Below are positions 34,535 to 42,830 of a DNA stretch of 64,000 bases, one piece after another. Source of the DNA: Agromyces cerinus subsp. cerinus (lineage in GTDB: Bacteria; Actinomycetota; Actinomycetes; Actinomycetales; Microbacteriaceae); assembly GCF_900142065.1 (NCBI RefSeq), contig NZ_FSRJ01000005.1, positions 186,001 to 250,000 of the forward strand, written 5' to 3'. The translations under genes were made by a program, and so were the position numbers. The notes under the pieces are model-generated. The model made no database searches. It saw only the letters and a list, made by a program, of their open reading frames with translations, and had not been told where the DNA came from. Within the stretch, counting starts at the first letter, position 1. Every line of letters starts with the position of its first letter.

Positions 34535-35635
34535 TCACTCCTGTGTGCTGAGGGTCGAGGCGAGCGTATCCAGCACGCGCTGCCAGTGGAGGTCGGTGGG
34601 CGCCGGCTCGGCCGCGAGCAGGCGGTTGCTCGCGAAGGCCACGGCGATGCCGCGCCCGGGCACGAAGCCCACGGCGCAGCCGGTGAATCCGGGGTGCCAG
34701 AGGAGCGGCATCCGCTCGCCCTGCACGACGAGCTCTCGGCGCCGCCAGCCGAGCGCCTGCTCGGCGTCGGGTCCCGCCGCACTGAAGTCGGCGGTGACCT
34801 CGGGGTCCCAGAGCTCGGGCCGTTCGTCGGCGCGGCTGAGCGTCGCCGCGACATCGAGCACGTCGTCGATGGAGCCGAAGAGCCCCGCGTGCCCGGCGAC
34901 GCCGCCGAAGGCGTGGAAGCAGTTGCCGTCGTTGGCCTCGCCGTTGACGGGCGCGGTGCGCCAGGCGAATCCCGCATCGCTCCATGCGACGGGGTACGGA
35001 TGCCCCGTGGCGACCATCCGGCGTTCGGCCTCGTCGCCGTGCGAACTCGTGGCCGCCTCGCCCGCGACCGGACCGTAGCCGAGCGAGCGGAGGCCGAGCG
35101 GGCGCGCGACGAGGTCGCGCACGGCGGCGTCGAGCGGCAGGCCCGCGACGGCCTCGACGACCCGGCCGAGGTGCATGAACCCGAGGTCGGAGTAGTGCCG
35201 TTCGCTGCGCAGGGCGTAGCGGAGCGGGAGCGCGTCGATCGTCGCGAAGGGGTCGTCGCCGGGCGCGAGGTAGAGCGGCTGCCACTCCTGGAGTCCGGCG
35301 CGGTGCTGGAGGAGGTCGCGGACGCTCGTCTCGGCGTGACCGCCGAATGCCGGCACGAATCGCGTGACGAGATCGTCGACGTCGAGCTCGCCCATCGAGG
35401 CGAGGCGGTGCAGCGCCGTGGTCGTGCCGACGACCTTGCTCACCGAGGCGAGGTCGTGCAGGGTGCCGCGGTGCATCGGCACCGGGGTGGGATGCTCCGG
35501 CGCAGCGAGACCGGCGGCGGCGACCTGCCGCTCACCGTCCAGGTCGACGCCGATCACGCAGCCGGCGGGCGAGCCGGCGCTCGGCGCGATCATCGCCGCG
35601 GCAGCAGCGCCGAGCAGGGTCTCGGGCGCGCTCAT
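34535..35635 (-). CDS. Beta-lactamase-family serine hydrolase in MurNAc operon
   Basis: The 366-residue protein is of the class C beta-lactamase/S12 family: nucleophile motif S64-V-S-K67 (DLASVSKVVG), second motif YSD (148-150) and a late GHAGLFGS segment. It has no signal peptide, so it would act in the cytoplasm. Members of this family occur in MurNAc operons; from memory the Bacillus subtilis operon carries one (YbbE/AmiE) reported as a MurNAc-L-alanine amidase. Here it may strip peptides from imported muropeptides or hydrolyse released peptides. That role is inferred from position. It is flanked by the ATPase (8-base gap) and the GNAT gene (37-base gap). Confidence 0.85.
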   Translation of the reverse strand: MSAPETLLGAAAAAMIAPSAGSPAGCVIGVDLDGERQVAAAGLAAPEHPTPVPMHRGTLHDLASVSKVVGTTTALHRLASMGELDVDDLVTRFVPAFGGHAETSVRDLLQHRAGLQEWQPLYLAPGDDPFATIDALPLRYALRSERHYSDLGFMHLGRVVEAVAGLPLDAAVRDLVARPLGLRSLGYGPVAGEAATSSHGDEAERRMVATGHPYPVAWSDAGFAWRTAPVNGEANDGNCFHAFGGVAGHAGLFGSIDDVLDVAATLSRADERPELWDPEVTADFSAAGPDAEQALGWRRRELVVQGERMPLLWHPGFTGCAVGFVPGRGIAVAFASNRLLAAEPAPTDLHWQRVLDTLASTLSTQE

Positions 35636-35672
35636 GAGGCCACCTCGTGCGCGCTGAGTCCGGCGAGCCGGA

Positions 35673-36176
35673 TCATGCCGGCCTCCGTCCACCACGGCGG
35701 AGGCGGAGCTCCGGCTCGCCGAACTCGGCCTGCGTGCGCGCTCCCCCGTCGGGCATCCAGCCGCGGCCCCGGTAGAACGCGATCGACGGCGCGTTCGCGG
35801 CGAAGACCCACAGCGCGACCGACGCCGCGCCGCGCTCGCTGAGCGAGTCGTAGGCGGCGTCGAGCAGGCGCGTGCCGAGGCCGAGACCGCGGGCGTCGGG
35901 CGAGACGTAGAGCGAATGCACCGCACCGCCGTCACCTTCGGGCTCGGGCGCGAAGCGGGTGACCCCCTGCACGAGGCCGTCGTGCTCGGCGACGAGCACC
36001 GTGCCCTCGGTCGAGGCCAGCACCCGTCGCCAGAGCGCCTGCGCACGGTCATCCGTCATCGCCTCGATCGCGACGGCCGGCAGCACGCCGACGTAGCTCT
36101 CTCGCCAGCAGGCGAGGAAGACGGCGACGATCGCGTCGCGGTCGTCGCTCGTCGCGGGGCGAAGCGTCACGGACAT
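35673..36176 (-). CDS. GNAT family N-acetyltransferase
   Basis: The 167-residue protein has the GNAT fold with the acetyl-CoA-binding motif A at VSPDARGLGLGTRLLDAAYDSL (about residues 92-113) and a C-terminal FYRGRGW motif B (around 135). The acceptor is not recognisable. It lies three bases downstream of anmK and 37 bases upstream of the serine hydrolase in the MurNAc operon. Modification of an amino sugar or of a peptide released from muropeptides is plausible from context only. Confidence 0.87.
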   Translation of the reverse strand: MSVTLRPATSDDRDAIVAVFLACWRESYVGVLPAVAIEAMTDDRAQALWRRVLASTEGTVLVAEHDGLVQGVTRFAPEPEGDGGAVHSLYVSPDARGLGLGTRLLDAAYDSLSERGAASVALWVFAANAPSIAFYRGRGWMPDGGARTQAEFGEPELRLRRGGRRPA

Positions 36177-36179
36177 CGT

Positions 36180-37349
36180 TCAGCGACCCGCCTCGAGCAC
36201 CAGCGAACGCAGGCCGTCGACCGGCTGCGGCAGCACGAGCGGGCCGTCACCGGGCGTGATGGTGCCGAGGATGCGCGGCGCGCGAGCCCCGGTGCCGCCC
36301 GGAACCGTCGCCGGGATGCCGTGCAGGGTGCACCAGCCGATGAGCGCGAAGGCGATGGCCTCCTTGCTGTCGGCCGGCGCGCCGAGCTCGTCGGCCAGCA
36401 CGACCTCGACCTCGGGCAGCGCGGCGCGGAGCCCGTCGAGGATCAGCGGATTGCGGCATCCGCCGCCCGAGGCCGCGAGGAAGCCGATGCCCGCCGCCCG
36501 CACGTCGCGGGCGACCGTCCGCACCGTGAGCTCGGTGAGCGTGCGCACGAGATCGGCGACCTCGATCGAACGACCCAGGCGGGCCTCGGCGTCGCGCACA
36601 TAGGCGAGGTGGAAGTGCTCCTTGCCCGTGCTCTTCGGCGCCGTCAGCGCGTAGTACGGGTCGGCGAGCAGCAACGCCAGGAGTTCCTCGTCGACGGTGC
36701 CGGTCGACGCGATACGGGCGTCGTCGTCGTAGCCGAGGTCGTTCAGGCCCTCGTCGACGACGACGGCGTCGACGAGCGCGTTCGACGGACCGATGTCGTA
36801 GGCGACGAGCGAGTCCTCGCCGACGACGGTCATGTTCGAGATGCCGCCGAGGTTCAGCGCGGCCGAGACGCCCGAGCGGTCGCGCAGCAGCAGTTCGTCG
36901 AGGAAGGAGACGAGCGGAGCGCCGTGGCCGCCGGCGACGATGTCGCGGATGCGCACGTCGGAGACCACCGGAACGCCGAGCAGCTCGGCGATCCACGCGG
37001 GCTGGCCGATCTGGAGCGTGCCGAGCGCGTGCGCGCCGTCGACCCAGTGGTAGACGGTCTGGCCGTGCGAGGTGACCGCGTCGACCCCGCCGACCGCGTC
37101 GCGCGCGGCGAGGGCGGCGTCGGCGAAGGCCTGGCCGATCAGCGTGTCGAGCTCGCAGATCTCGGCGAGCGTCGTCGGCGCGGGAGGCAGGGCGGCGATC
37201 AGCCGCTCGCGCAGGGCCGGCGCGTAGGGGGTGGTGGCGTCGTGGAGCACGCGCCCCGAGAGCACGCCGTCGCGTTCGGTGAACTCGACGACCGCGACGT
37301 CGATGCCGTCGTGCGAGGTGCCGGAGATCATGCCGAGAACGCGCATCAT
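36180..37349 (-). CDS. anmK: 1,6-anhydro-N-acetylmuramic acid kinase
   Basis: The 389-residue protein matches AnmK in length and motifs: N-terminal GMISGTSHDGIDVAVVEF with the phosphate-binding GTSxDGID, then VTSHGQTVYHW, NLGGISNMTVV, DIGPSNALVD and the C-terminal ASGGGCRNPLILDGLRAAL. AnmK opens the 1,6-anhydro ring and phosphorylates it in one step, giving MurNAc-6-phosphate, the substrate of MurQ. Its start overlaps the murQ stop codon (ATGA), and a second ATG three bases later is possible. Presence of AnmK and absence of a PTS component or MurNAc kinase suggest that the imported substrate is the anhydro sugar or its peptide. Confidence 0.94.
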   Translation of the reverse strand: MMRVLGMISGTSHDGIDVAVVEFTERDGVLSGRVLHDATTPYAPALRERLIAALPPAPTTLAEICELDTLIGQAFADAALAARDAVGGVDAVTSHGQTVYHWVDGAHALGTLQIGQPAWIAELLGVPVVSDVRIRDIVAGGHGAPLVSFLDELLLRDRSGVSAALNLGGISNMTVVGEDSLVAYDIGPSNALVDAVVVDEGLNDLGYDDDARIASTGTVDEELLALLLADPYYALTAPKSTGKEHFHLAYVRDAEARLGRSIEVADLVRTLTELTVRTVARDVRAAGIGFLAASGGGCRNPLILDGLRAALPEVEVVLADELGAPADSKEAIAFALIGWCTLHGIPATVPGGTGARAPRILGTITPGDGPLVLPQPVDGLRSLVLEAGR

Positions 37350-38257
37350 GCACCTTCCATCGCGGGTCGGAGCCTGCCGCCCGCAACCGCCAGGCGCGCC
37401 TCCGCCTCGGCCTGCGAGAGGCCGCGGGCGAGCACCAGCACCGAGGTCTTCACGTCGTAGTCGTTGCCCTCGAGCGTGGCCTCGGCCTCATCGCGCGGCA
37501 CCCCGGCGATCTCGGCGACCATGCGCACCGCACGGTCGCGGAGCTTGTGGTTCGTCGGCTTCAGGTCGACCATGAAGCTGCCGTAGGTCTTGCCCTGCTG
37601 CACCATCACGATCGTCGAGAACATGTTGAGCACGAGCTTCTGCGCCGTGCCGGCCTTCAGCCGCGTCGAGCCCGTCAGCACCTCGGGGCCGACCGCCACC
37701 TCGATCGGGAACTCGGCAGCCGCGCTCAGCGCCGTGTCGACGTTGCACGAGAGCCCGACCGTGAGGGCGCCGAGCGCGCGAGCGCGATCGATGGCCGCGA
37801 TCACGTAGGGCGTGCGGCCGCTCGAGGCGATGCCGATGACCGTGTCGAGCGGTCCGATCCCCGCCTCGTCGATCGCGGCGGAGCCGGCGTCGGCGTCGTC
37901 TTCAGCGCCCTCGGTGGGGGTGACGATGGCGGAGGCGCCGCCGGCCATGATCGCGAAGACCAGCTCGGGCGGCGTGCTGAACGTGGGCGGGCACTCCGAG
38001 GCGTCGACCACGGCGATGCGGCCCGGCGTGCCGGCGCCGACGTAGACGAGGCGCCCGCCTCGCGACATCCGCTCGCTCGCGGCCTCGATCGCCGGAACGA
38101 TCTGCGGCAGGGCGCGGTTGACGGCGCCGGGCACCGTGGCGTCGGCCTCGTTCATGGCCGCGGCGATCTCCGCGACGCTCATGCGGTCGAGCTCCGCGTA
38201 GCGCGGGTTGCTCGCCTCGGTGGCGAGGTTCGCCAGGTCGTCGTCGAGCGTGCTCAT
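37346..38257 (-). CDS. murQ: N-acetylmuramic acid 6-phosphate etherase
   Basis: The 303-residue protein has the SIS-fold signatures of MurQ: VYVGAGTPGRIAVVDASECPPTFSTPPELV (about residues 70-100, containing the conserved catalytic glutamate of DASECPPTF) and GSTRLKAGTAQKLVLNMFSTIVMVQQGKTYGSFMVDL (about 205-240), then LRDRAVRMV. It cleaves the lactyl ether of MurNAc-6-phosphate to give GlcNAc-6-phosphate and D-lactate. Length matches E. coli MurQ closely. It is coupled by ATGA overlaps to the upstream permease and downstream anmK. The D-lactate dehydrogenase in the divergent operon would consume its second product. Confidence 0.95.
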   Translation of the reverse strand: MSTLDDDLANLATEASNPRYAELDRMSVAEIAAAMNEADATVPGAVNRALPQIVPAIEAASERMSRGGRLVYVGAGTPGRIAVVDASECPPTFSTPPELVFAIMAGGASAIVTPTEGAEDDADAGSAAIDEAGIGPLDTVIGIASSGRTPYVIAAIDRARALGALTVGLSCNVDTALSAAAEFPIEVAVGPEVLTGSTRLKAGTAQKLVLNMFSTIVMVQQGKTYGSFMVDLKPTNHKLRDRAVRMVAEIAGVPRDEAEATLEGNDYDVKTSVLVLARGLSQAEAEARLAVAGGRLRPAMEGA

Positions 38258-39141
38258 TTCTTTCCTCTGTTTCTGGGGTCGAGTGCGTCGCGCAGACCGT
38301 CTCCGAGGAGGTTCAGTCCGACGACGAGGAGGACGACGACCACGCCGGGCGCGATCATGGTCCACGGCGCGATGCCGATGAGGGTGCGCGCCTCGAAGAT
38401 CATGGAGCCGAGCGACGGGGCCGGCGGCGGGGTGCCGAGGCCGAGGAAGCTCAGCGAGGCCTCGGTCAGCACGGCCCAGGAGAGCGACAGCGTGACCTGC
38501 ACGATGATGATCGAGGTGATGTTCGGCAGCACGTGGCGGAACATCACCATCGAGCGGCTCTGGCCCGTGCTCGTCGCGGCCTTCACGTACTCGATCTCGC
38601 GGAGCGAGAGCACCGGCCCGCGGGTCACGCGGATGAAGATCGGCACGTACACGATCGCGATGGCCACGGCGATCGTGAACCAGTTGCGGTCGAAGACCGA
38701 GGCGAGCGACAGCGCGAGGAGGAGCGGCGGGAAGGCGAACAGCACGTTCGTCACGCCCGAGATCACCCCGTCGGAGACACCGCGGTAGAATCCGGCGACG
38801 AGACCGCAGAAGGTGCCGACGAGCGTGGCGAACGCCACCGCGACGAGCGAGATGAGCGCCGAGTTGGCGACACCCGCTGCGACGCGCGAGAACACGTCGC
38901 GGCCGAACTGGTCGGTGCCGAACCAGTGTTCGGCCGACGGCGGCTGCAGTCGGGCCGGCGGGTCCTGCGCGATCGGGTCGTAGGGCAGCAGGCCGAACGC
39001 CGAGAGCAGGCTGAGCACGCCCAGCACGATGACGATGATGAGGCCGACGAGGCCGCTCCGGCTGCGGAGGAGGAGGCGAACGCGCTCCATGGTCCGCCCG
39101 CCGCCGGGAGCGAGGGTCGCGGTCTGGGTGATGTCGGTCAT
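38254..39141 (-). CDS. Peptide-type ABC transporter permease (DppC/OppC family)
   Basis: The 295-residue permease has about six transmembrane helices, a long periplasmic-type loop with the family motif HWFGTDQFGRDVFSRVAAG (about residues 72-90) and the ATPase-contacting EAA loop EYVKAATSTGQSRSMVMFRHVLPN (about 190-213). These define the DppC/OppC family. Together with the DppB-type permease (ATGA overlap), the lipoprotein and the fused double ATPase it forms a complete importer. Its stop overlaps the murQ start by ATGA, physically joining transport and catabolism and pointing to muropeptides or anhydro-MurNAc as cargo. Confidence 0.92.
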   Translation of the reverse strand: MTDITQTATLAPGGGRTMERVRLLLRSRSGLVGLIIVIVLGVLSLLSAFGLLPYDPIAQDPPARLQPPSAEHWFGTDQFGRDVFSRVAAGVANSALISLVAVAFATLVGTFCGLVAGFYRGVSDGVISGVTNVLFAFPPLLLALSLASVFDRNWFTIAVAIAIVYVPIFIRVTRGPVLSLREIEYVKAATSTGQSRSMVMFRHVLPNITSIIIVQVTLSLSWAVLTEASLSFLGLGTPPPAPSLGSMIFEARTLIGIAPWTMIAPGVVVVLLVVGLNLLGDGLRDALDPRNRGKK

Positions 39142-40109
39142 GCGGCACGCACCCTCGGGTCGATCATGCGGTAGAGCACATCGGTCAGCAGGTTCACGAT
39201 CACGAACGAGAGCGCGATGATCAGCACGGTGCTCTGCACGAGTGCGTACTCCTTCTGCTGGATGCCGAGCAGCACCTGGCGGCCGATGCCCGGCAGCGAG
39301 AAGATCTGCTCGACCACGACGGCGCCGCCGAGCAGGTAGCCGAACTGCAGGCCCGTCATCGTGACGATCGGCACGAGCGCGTTGCCGAGCACGTGCTTGG
39401 CCTGGAGCCGGCGGGGCGGAACGCCCTTCGCCTTCGCCGTGCGGATGAAGTCGTTCGAGCGGATCTCGAGCACGGCGGTGCGCGTGGTGCGCATGATGGG
39501 GGCCGCGATGCCGAAGCCGAGCACGATCGAGGGCAGCAGCATCTGCTGCAGGTTCAGCCAGGGGTTGTCGACGAAGTACGCGTAGCCCTCGCCGTTGGGG
39601 TTGTACCCGAAGCTCGAGGCGAGCACGGCGAGCAGCGTCGTCGCGAGCAGGAACGCGGGGATCGAGAGACCGGCGAGGCCGACGACCTGTCCGAAGGCGT
39701 CCCGGGGAGAGTCGGGCCGCGATGCCGAGAGCATGCCGAGCGGGATGCCGATGAGCAGCGCGAGCACGATCGAGAAGATCGCCAGCTCGATCGTGACGGG
39801 CAGCGACTGCGCCGTCAGTTCGAGCACGCTCTGCTGCGCACGGGCCGAGAAGCCGAGGTTGCCGGTGAAGATGTTGCCGAGCCAGCTGAAGAACTGCGCG
39901 ATGAGCGGCTGGTCGAGACCGTAGTACGCCTCGAGCTGCTGTTGCTGTGCGGGCGTGAGGGCCGCGGCCTCGGTGCCGAGGCCGGCCGTGATCTGGTTGC
40001 CGGGGATCGCCCGCAACATGATGAAGACGAACACGGCCACGCCGAGCAGCGTCGCCAGTGCGGCGAGGATGCGCCGGAGCACCGGGTTCCTGAAGAGTCG
40101 TCGAAGCAT
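39138..40109 (-). CDS. Peptide-type ABC transporter permease (DppB/OppB family)
   Basis: The 323-residue permease starts LRRLFRNPVLRRILAALATLLGVAVFVFIMLRAIPGN, the typical DppB/OppB first helix, with the long extracytoplasmic loop (YYGLDQPLIAQFFSWLGNIFTGNLGFS) and the EAA motif FIRTAKAKGVPPRRLQAKHVLGNALVP (about residues 220-247). About six transmembrane helices are predicted. The ATG at 40109 follows GGAAG; a longer open frame upstream has no family similarity and crosses a hairpin. It is the second gene of the leftward operon, after the substrate-binding lipoprotein. Confidence 0.92.
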   Translation of the reverse strand: MLRRLFRNPVLRRILAALATLLGVAVFVFIMLRAIPGNQITAGLGTEAAALTPAQQQQLEAYYGLDQPLIAQFFSWLGNIFTGNLGFSARAQQSVLELTAQSLPVTIELAIFSIVLALLIGIPLGMLSASRPDSPRDAFGQVVGLAGLSIPAFLLATTLLAVLASSFGYNPNGEGYAYFVDNPWLNLQQMLLPSIVLGFGIAAPIMRTTRTAVLEIRSNDFIRTAKAKGVPPRRLQAKHVLGNALVPIVTMTGLQFGYLLGGAVVVEQIFSLPGIGRQVLLGIQQKEYALVQSTVLIIALSFVIVNLLTDVLYRMIDPRVRAA

Positions 40110-40137
40110 GGTCTTCCGTGGGTTGAGCGGAGTCGAG

Positions 40138-40179
40138 CCGAACGGCGCGGCGCAGGTGTGGGGGCGCCGCGCCGTTCGG
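40138..40179 (-). terminator. Intercistronic hairpin after substrate-binding protein gene
   Basis: A perfect 16-bp GC-rich stem (40138-40153 with 40164-40179) and a 10-base loop lie between the lipoprotein gene and the first permease gene of the same operon. There is no T tract. Such elements often stabilise the upstream message or attenuate downstream transcription, producing more binding protein than permease; that is inferred here. Confidence 0.75.
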
Positions 40180-40183
40180 GGTC

Positions 40184-41734
40184 TTAGTTGACCGTCGTGG
40201 TGCGGAGGTACTGCAGCGAACCGTTGGCCATGGGCGTGAAGCCCTGCACCTCGGACGAGGCTGCGGTGTAGGAGTAGCTCGTGAAGAGCCAGATCCACGC
40301 GGCGTTGTCTTCGAGGTTCTCCGAGATCTGCGCGTAGATGTCCTTGCGCTCATCGGGGTCGGAGCTCTGCTTGCCCTCGGCGAACAGCGCGTCGAGCTCG
40401 GGCGAGCTGTAGCCGGCGACCTGGTTCAGGTTGCCCGTGCTCGTGAAGTAGCGGCCGTACATGCCGTCGGGGTCGGGGCGTCCGCCGTTCAGGGCGACGG
40501 CCGCGTCGAAGTCGGCGGCGATCCAGCGGTCGACGAAGGCGCCCGACTCGAGCACCTCGAGTTCGAGGGTGATGTTCGCCTCGGCCAGCTGGGCCTTGAG
40601 GTTCTGCGCCTCGTTGACGCTCGTCGCGTACTCGCCCTGCGAGACGATCGTCTTGATCGTCACGCCGTCGGACTTGCCGGCCTTGTCGAGGTACTTCGCG
40701 GCCTTGTCGAGGTCGCGCTCGGGGCAGGGGCGGGCGTCGGGGTCGGAGCGGTATGCCGGCGACGTGATCGGGCCGGTCACCTCGCCCTCGCCGAGGGCGG
40801 CGGTGTCGAGCACCTCCTGGCGGTCGACGGCGCACTGGATCGCGAGACGCACGTTGACGTCGGCGAGGTCGCCGCGACGGGCGTTCAGCTGCAGCGCGTG
40901 GTAGCTCAGCTGGGGGGTCTTCTCGACGGAGACCGTGCCGCTCTCGGCGGTCTGCGCGACGAGCGGGTCGTCGAACACCGCGAGCTGCACGTTGCCCGAC
41001 TGCATGGCCGAGACGATCGAGGACTCGTCGGGGATGACGCGGAACTCGACGGTGTCGAGCTTCGCGGCGTCGCCCCAGTAGGCGTCGTTCTTGGCGAGCG
41101 TCAGCGATTGGCTGGCCTTGCGGTCCTCGAGCACGAACGGCCCGGTGCCGTTCGGCGTGGTGTTCAGCTCGGCCTCGGTGTCGTCGGAGGAGAGCATCGC
41201 CATGTTGATGACGGCGAGGTTCGCCGGCAGGGCGGCATCGGGCGCGCTCAGCGTCAGCACGACGGTCTGCTCGTCGGGCGTCTCGATGCCGGCGACCGAC
41301 GCGAGCGAGGTGCGCGCGACGGCTGCGGTGGCCTCGGCCGCGATGGCCTCGAGCGAGAACTTCACGTCTTCGGAGCCGAAGGTGGAGCCGTCGGCGAAGG
41401 TGACGCCCTCGCGCAGCGTGAAGGTCACCGTGAGGCCGTCCTCCGACGCCTCCCACGACTCGGCGAGCCCGGGCACGACGTTGAGGTCGGCGTCGAACTC
41501 GGTCAGCGTGCCGTACAGGTTCTGCAGCACGTTGACGGCCTGGAACTGCGTGGCCTTCCAGGGGAACAGTGTGTCGGGGTCGCTCGTGACGCCGACGACG
41601 AGCGAGCCGCCTGCCGCACCTGCTTCGGTGGGCGAGGGCTTCGCCGAGCTGCAGCCGGTGATCGTCAGTGCGACGGCCGCTGCCAGGCCGACCGCTGCGA
41701 GGGCGCCGCGTGCACCGCGGTTGCCTCCGTTCAT
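40184..41734 (-). CDS. Peptide-type ABC substrate-binding lipoprotein (SBP_bac_5) of MurNAc locus
   Basis: The 516-residue protein has a lipoprotein signal (hydrophobic stretch followed by lipobox TITGC, lipidated cysteine C28) and the SBP_bac_5 fold of peptide-binding proteins: TLFPWKATQFQAVNVLQNLYGTLTEFD, LAESWEASEDGLTVTFTLREGVTFADG and the later NVRLAIQCAVDRQEVLD segments. The ATG follows AGGAG. It is the first gene of the operon, followed by a stable hairpin and the permeases. The family binds peptides but also sugars and murein peptides (MppA), which is relevant here. The divergent RpiR-type regulator lies 190 bases away. Confidence 0.92.
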   Translation of the reverse strand: MNGGNRGARGALAAVGLAAAVALTITGCSSAKPSPTEAGAAGGSLVVGVTSDPDTLFPWKATQFQAVNVLQNLYGTLTEFDADLNVVPGLAESWEASEDGLTVTFTLREGVTFADGSTFGSEDVKFSLEAIAAEATAAVARTSLASVAGIETPDEQTVVLTLSAPDAALPANLAVINMAMLSSDDTEAELNTTPNGTGPFVLEDRKASQSLTLAKNDAYWGDAAKLDTVEFRVIPDESSIVSAMQSGNVQLAVFDDPLVAQTAESGTVSVEKTPQLSYHALQLNARRGDLADVNVRLAIQCAVDRQEVLDTAALGEGEVTGPITSPAYRSDPDARPCPERDLDKAAKYLDKAGKSDGVTIKTIVSQGEYATSVNEAQNLKAQLAEANITLELEVLESGAFVDRWIAADFDAAVALNGGRPDPDGMYGRYFTSTGNLNQVAGYSSPELDALFAEGKQSSDPDERKDIYAQISENLEDNAAWIWLFTSYSYTAASSEVQGFTPMANGSLQYLRTTTVN

Positions 41735-41924
41735 GGGGGAACTCCTCAGGGCTAGGTGCTGCCTCGTCCGGGTGGTACTGCGCTGTGTGCGCCGGGTCGA
41801 AGAGCATCGATGATCTCAGTAGGTCACAAAAGTACATCACATCAGCTAGGCATGTAACAAAATTTCTTCTAGGGTGGTGTCACCGCCCCGACGGGGCATC
41901 GAGTGTCGTCGACGAGGAGAGCTG
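41735..41924. promoter_or_regulatory. Divergent control region between transport/MurQ operon and RpiR operon
   Basis: An AT-rich core lies at 41820-41872. For the leftward operon a good promoter is visible on the minus strand: -35 TTGTTA (41855-41860), 18-base spacer, -10 TGTACT (41831-41836). The adjoining segment TGTAACAAAATTTCTT (41853-41868) is an imperfect inverted sequence and a candidate RpiR site overlapping that -35. Just before the RpiR gene two short hairpins occur, GGTG/CACC (41873-41884) and GCCCCG/CGGGGC (41885-41897), followed by the ribosome-binding site GAGGAG. Confidence 0.5.
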
Positions 41925-42830
41925 ATGCCCACCCACGAGCCCAGGGCCGACGAGCCCGGCCAGCGCCCCGTGCTCGTGCGCATCCGGGCGATCCTGCCCG
42001 AGCTGCGCCCGAGCGAGCAGCGCATCGCCTCGCTGTTCGTCTCCGAGCCCGCGCTCATCGCCGAACTCTCGATGGCCGAGCTCGCTGCGCGCTGCGACAC
42101 CTCGACCACCTCGGTCGTGCGCTTCTGCAAGCGCATGGGCTACGAGCACTTCAAGGCCCTCCGCATGGACGTGCTCCGCGACGTCGCACGCGAGACGTTC
42201 GAGACCGCGGGGCTGCCCGAGATCTCGGGCGACATCGACCGCGACGACACCCTCGACGACATCGTGGCGAAGGTCTCGATGGCCGAGACGCTCTCGATCG
42301 CCGACACGGCGAAGGTGCTCGACATCGACGCCCTGCAGGCCGCCGTCGACGCGGTCGGGGCGACCCCGCGCGTCGACATCTTCGGTGTCGGCGCGAGCTC
42401 GTTCGTCGGCCTCGACCTGCAGCAGAAGCTCACCCGCATCGGCCGCACCGCGCTCAACTGGTCCGACCCGCACGCCGCCTGGACCTCGGCGGCGACACTC
42501 CGCCCCGGCGCGGTGGCGATCGCCGTCTCGCACAGCGGCGGCACCGTCGACACGGTCGAGTTCCTCGCGATCGCACGCGCCGCGGGCGCCACGACGATCG
42601 CGATCACCAATCACGATCACTCCCCGCTCGCCGAGCAGGCCGACATCGTGCTCACCACCGCCGCCCGCGAGACCGGGTTCCGCTCGGGTGCGCTCGGCAG
42701 CCGCATCGCACAGCTCATGGTCGTCGACTGCGTCTTCATCGGCGTCGCCCAGGCCAGCTACGACCAGTCGATGGAGGCGATCCGCAACACCTACGCGGCG
42801 GTGCACCACCTCCGCGCGCTTCGCCGGTGA
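41925..42830 (+). CDS. MurR/RpiR family transcriptional regulator
   Basis: The 301-residue protein has an N-terminal HTH_6 domain (about residues 10-85, LVRIRAILPELRPSEQRIASLFVSEPALIAELSMAELAARCDTSTTSVVRFCKRMGYEHFKALR) and a C-terminal SIS sugar-phosphate isomerase domain (about 130-280, VDIFGVGASSFVGLDLQQKLTRIG and AIAVSHSGGTVDTVEFLAIARAAG). In E. coli MurR of this family, MurNAc-6-phosphate is the inducer, and here the protein is divergent from murQ and anmK, so the same ligand is likely. The ATG follows GAGGAG. Its stop overlaps the next gene by GTGA. Confidence 0.92.
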   Translation: MPTHEPRADEPGQRPVLVRIRAILPELRPSEQRIASLFVSEPALIAELSMAELAARCDTSTTSVVRFCKRMGYEHFKALRMDVLRDVARETFETAGLPEISGDIDRDDTLDDIVAKVSMAETLSIADTAKVLDIDALQAAVDAVGATPRVDIFGVGASSFVGLDLQQKLTRIGRTALNWSDPHAAWTSAATLRPGAVAIAVSHSGGTVDTVEFLAIARAAGATTIAITNHDHSPLAEQADIVLTTAARETGFRSGALGSRIAQLMVVDCVFIGVAQASYDQSMEAIRNTYAAVHHLRALRR

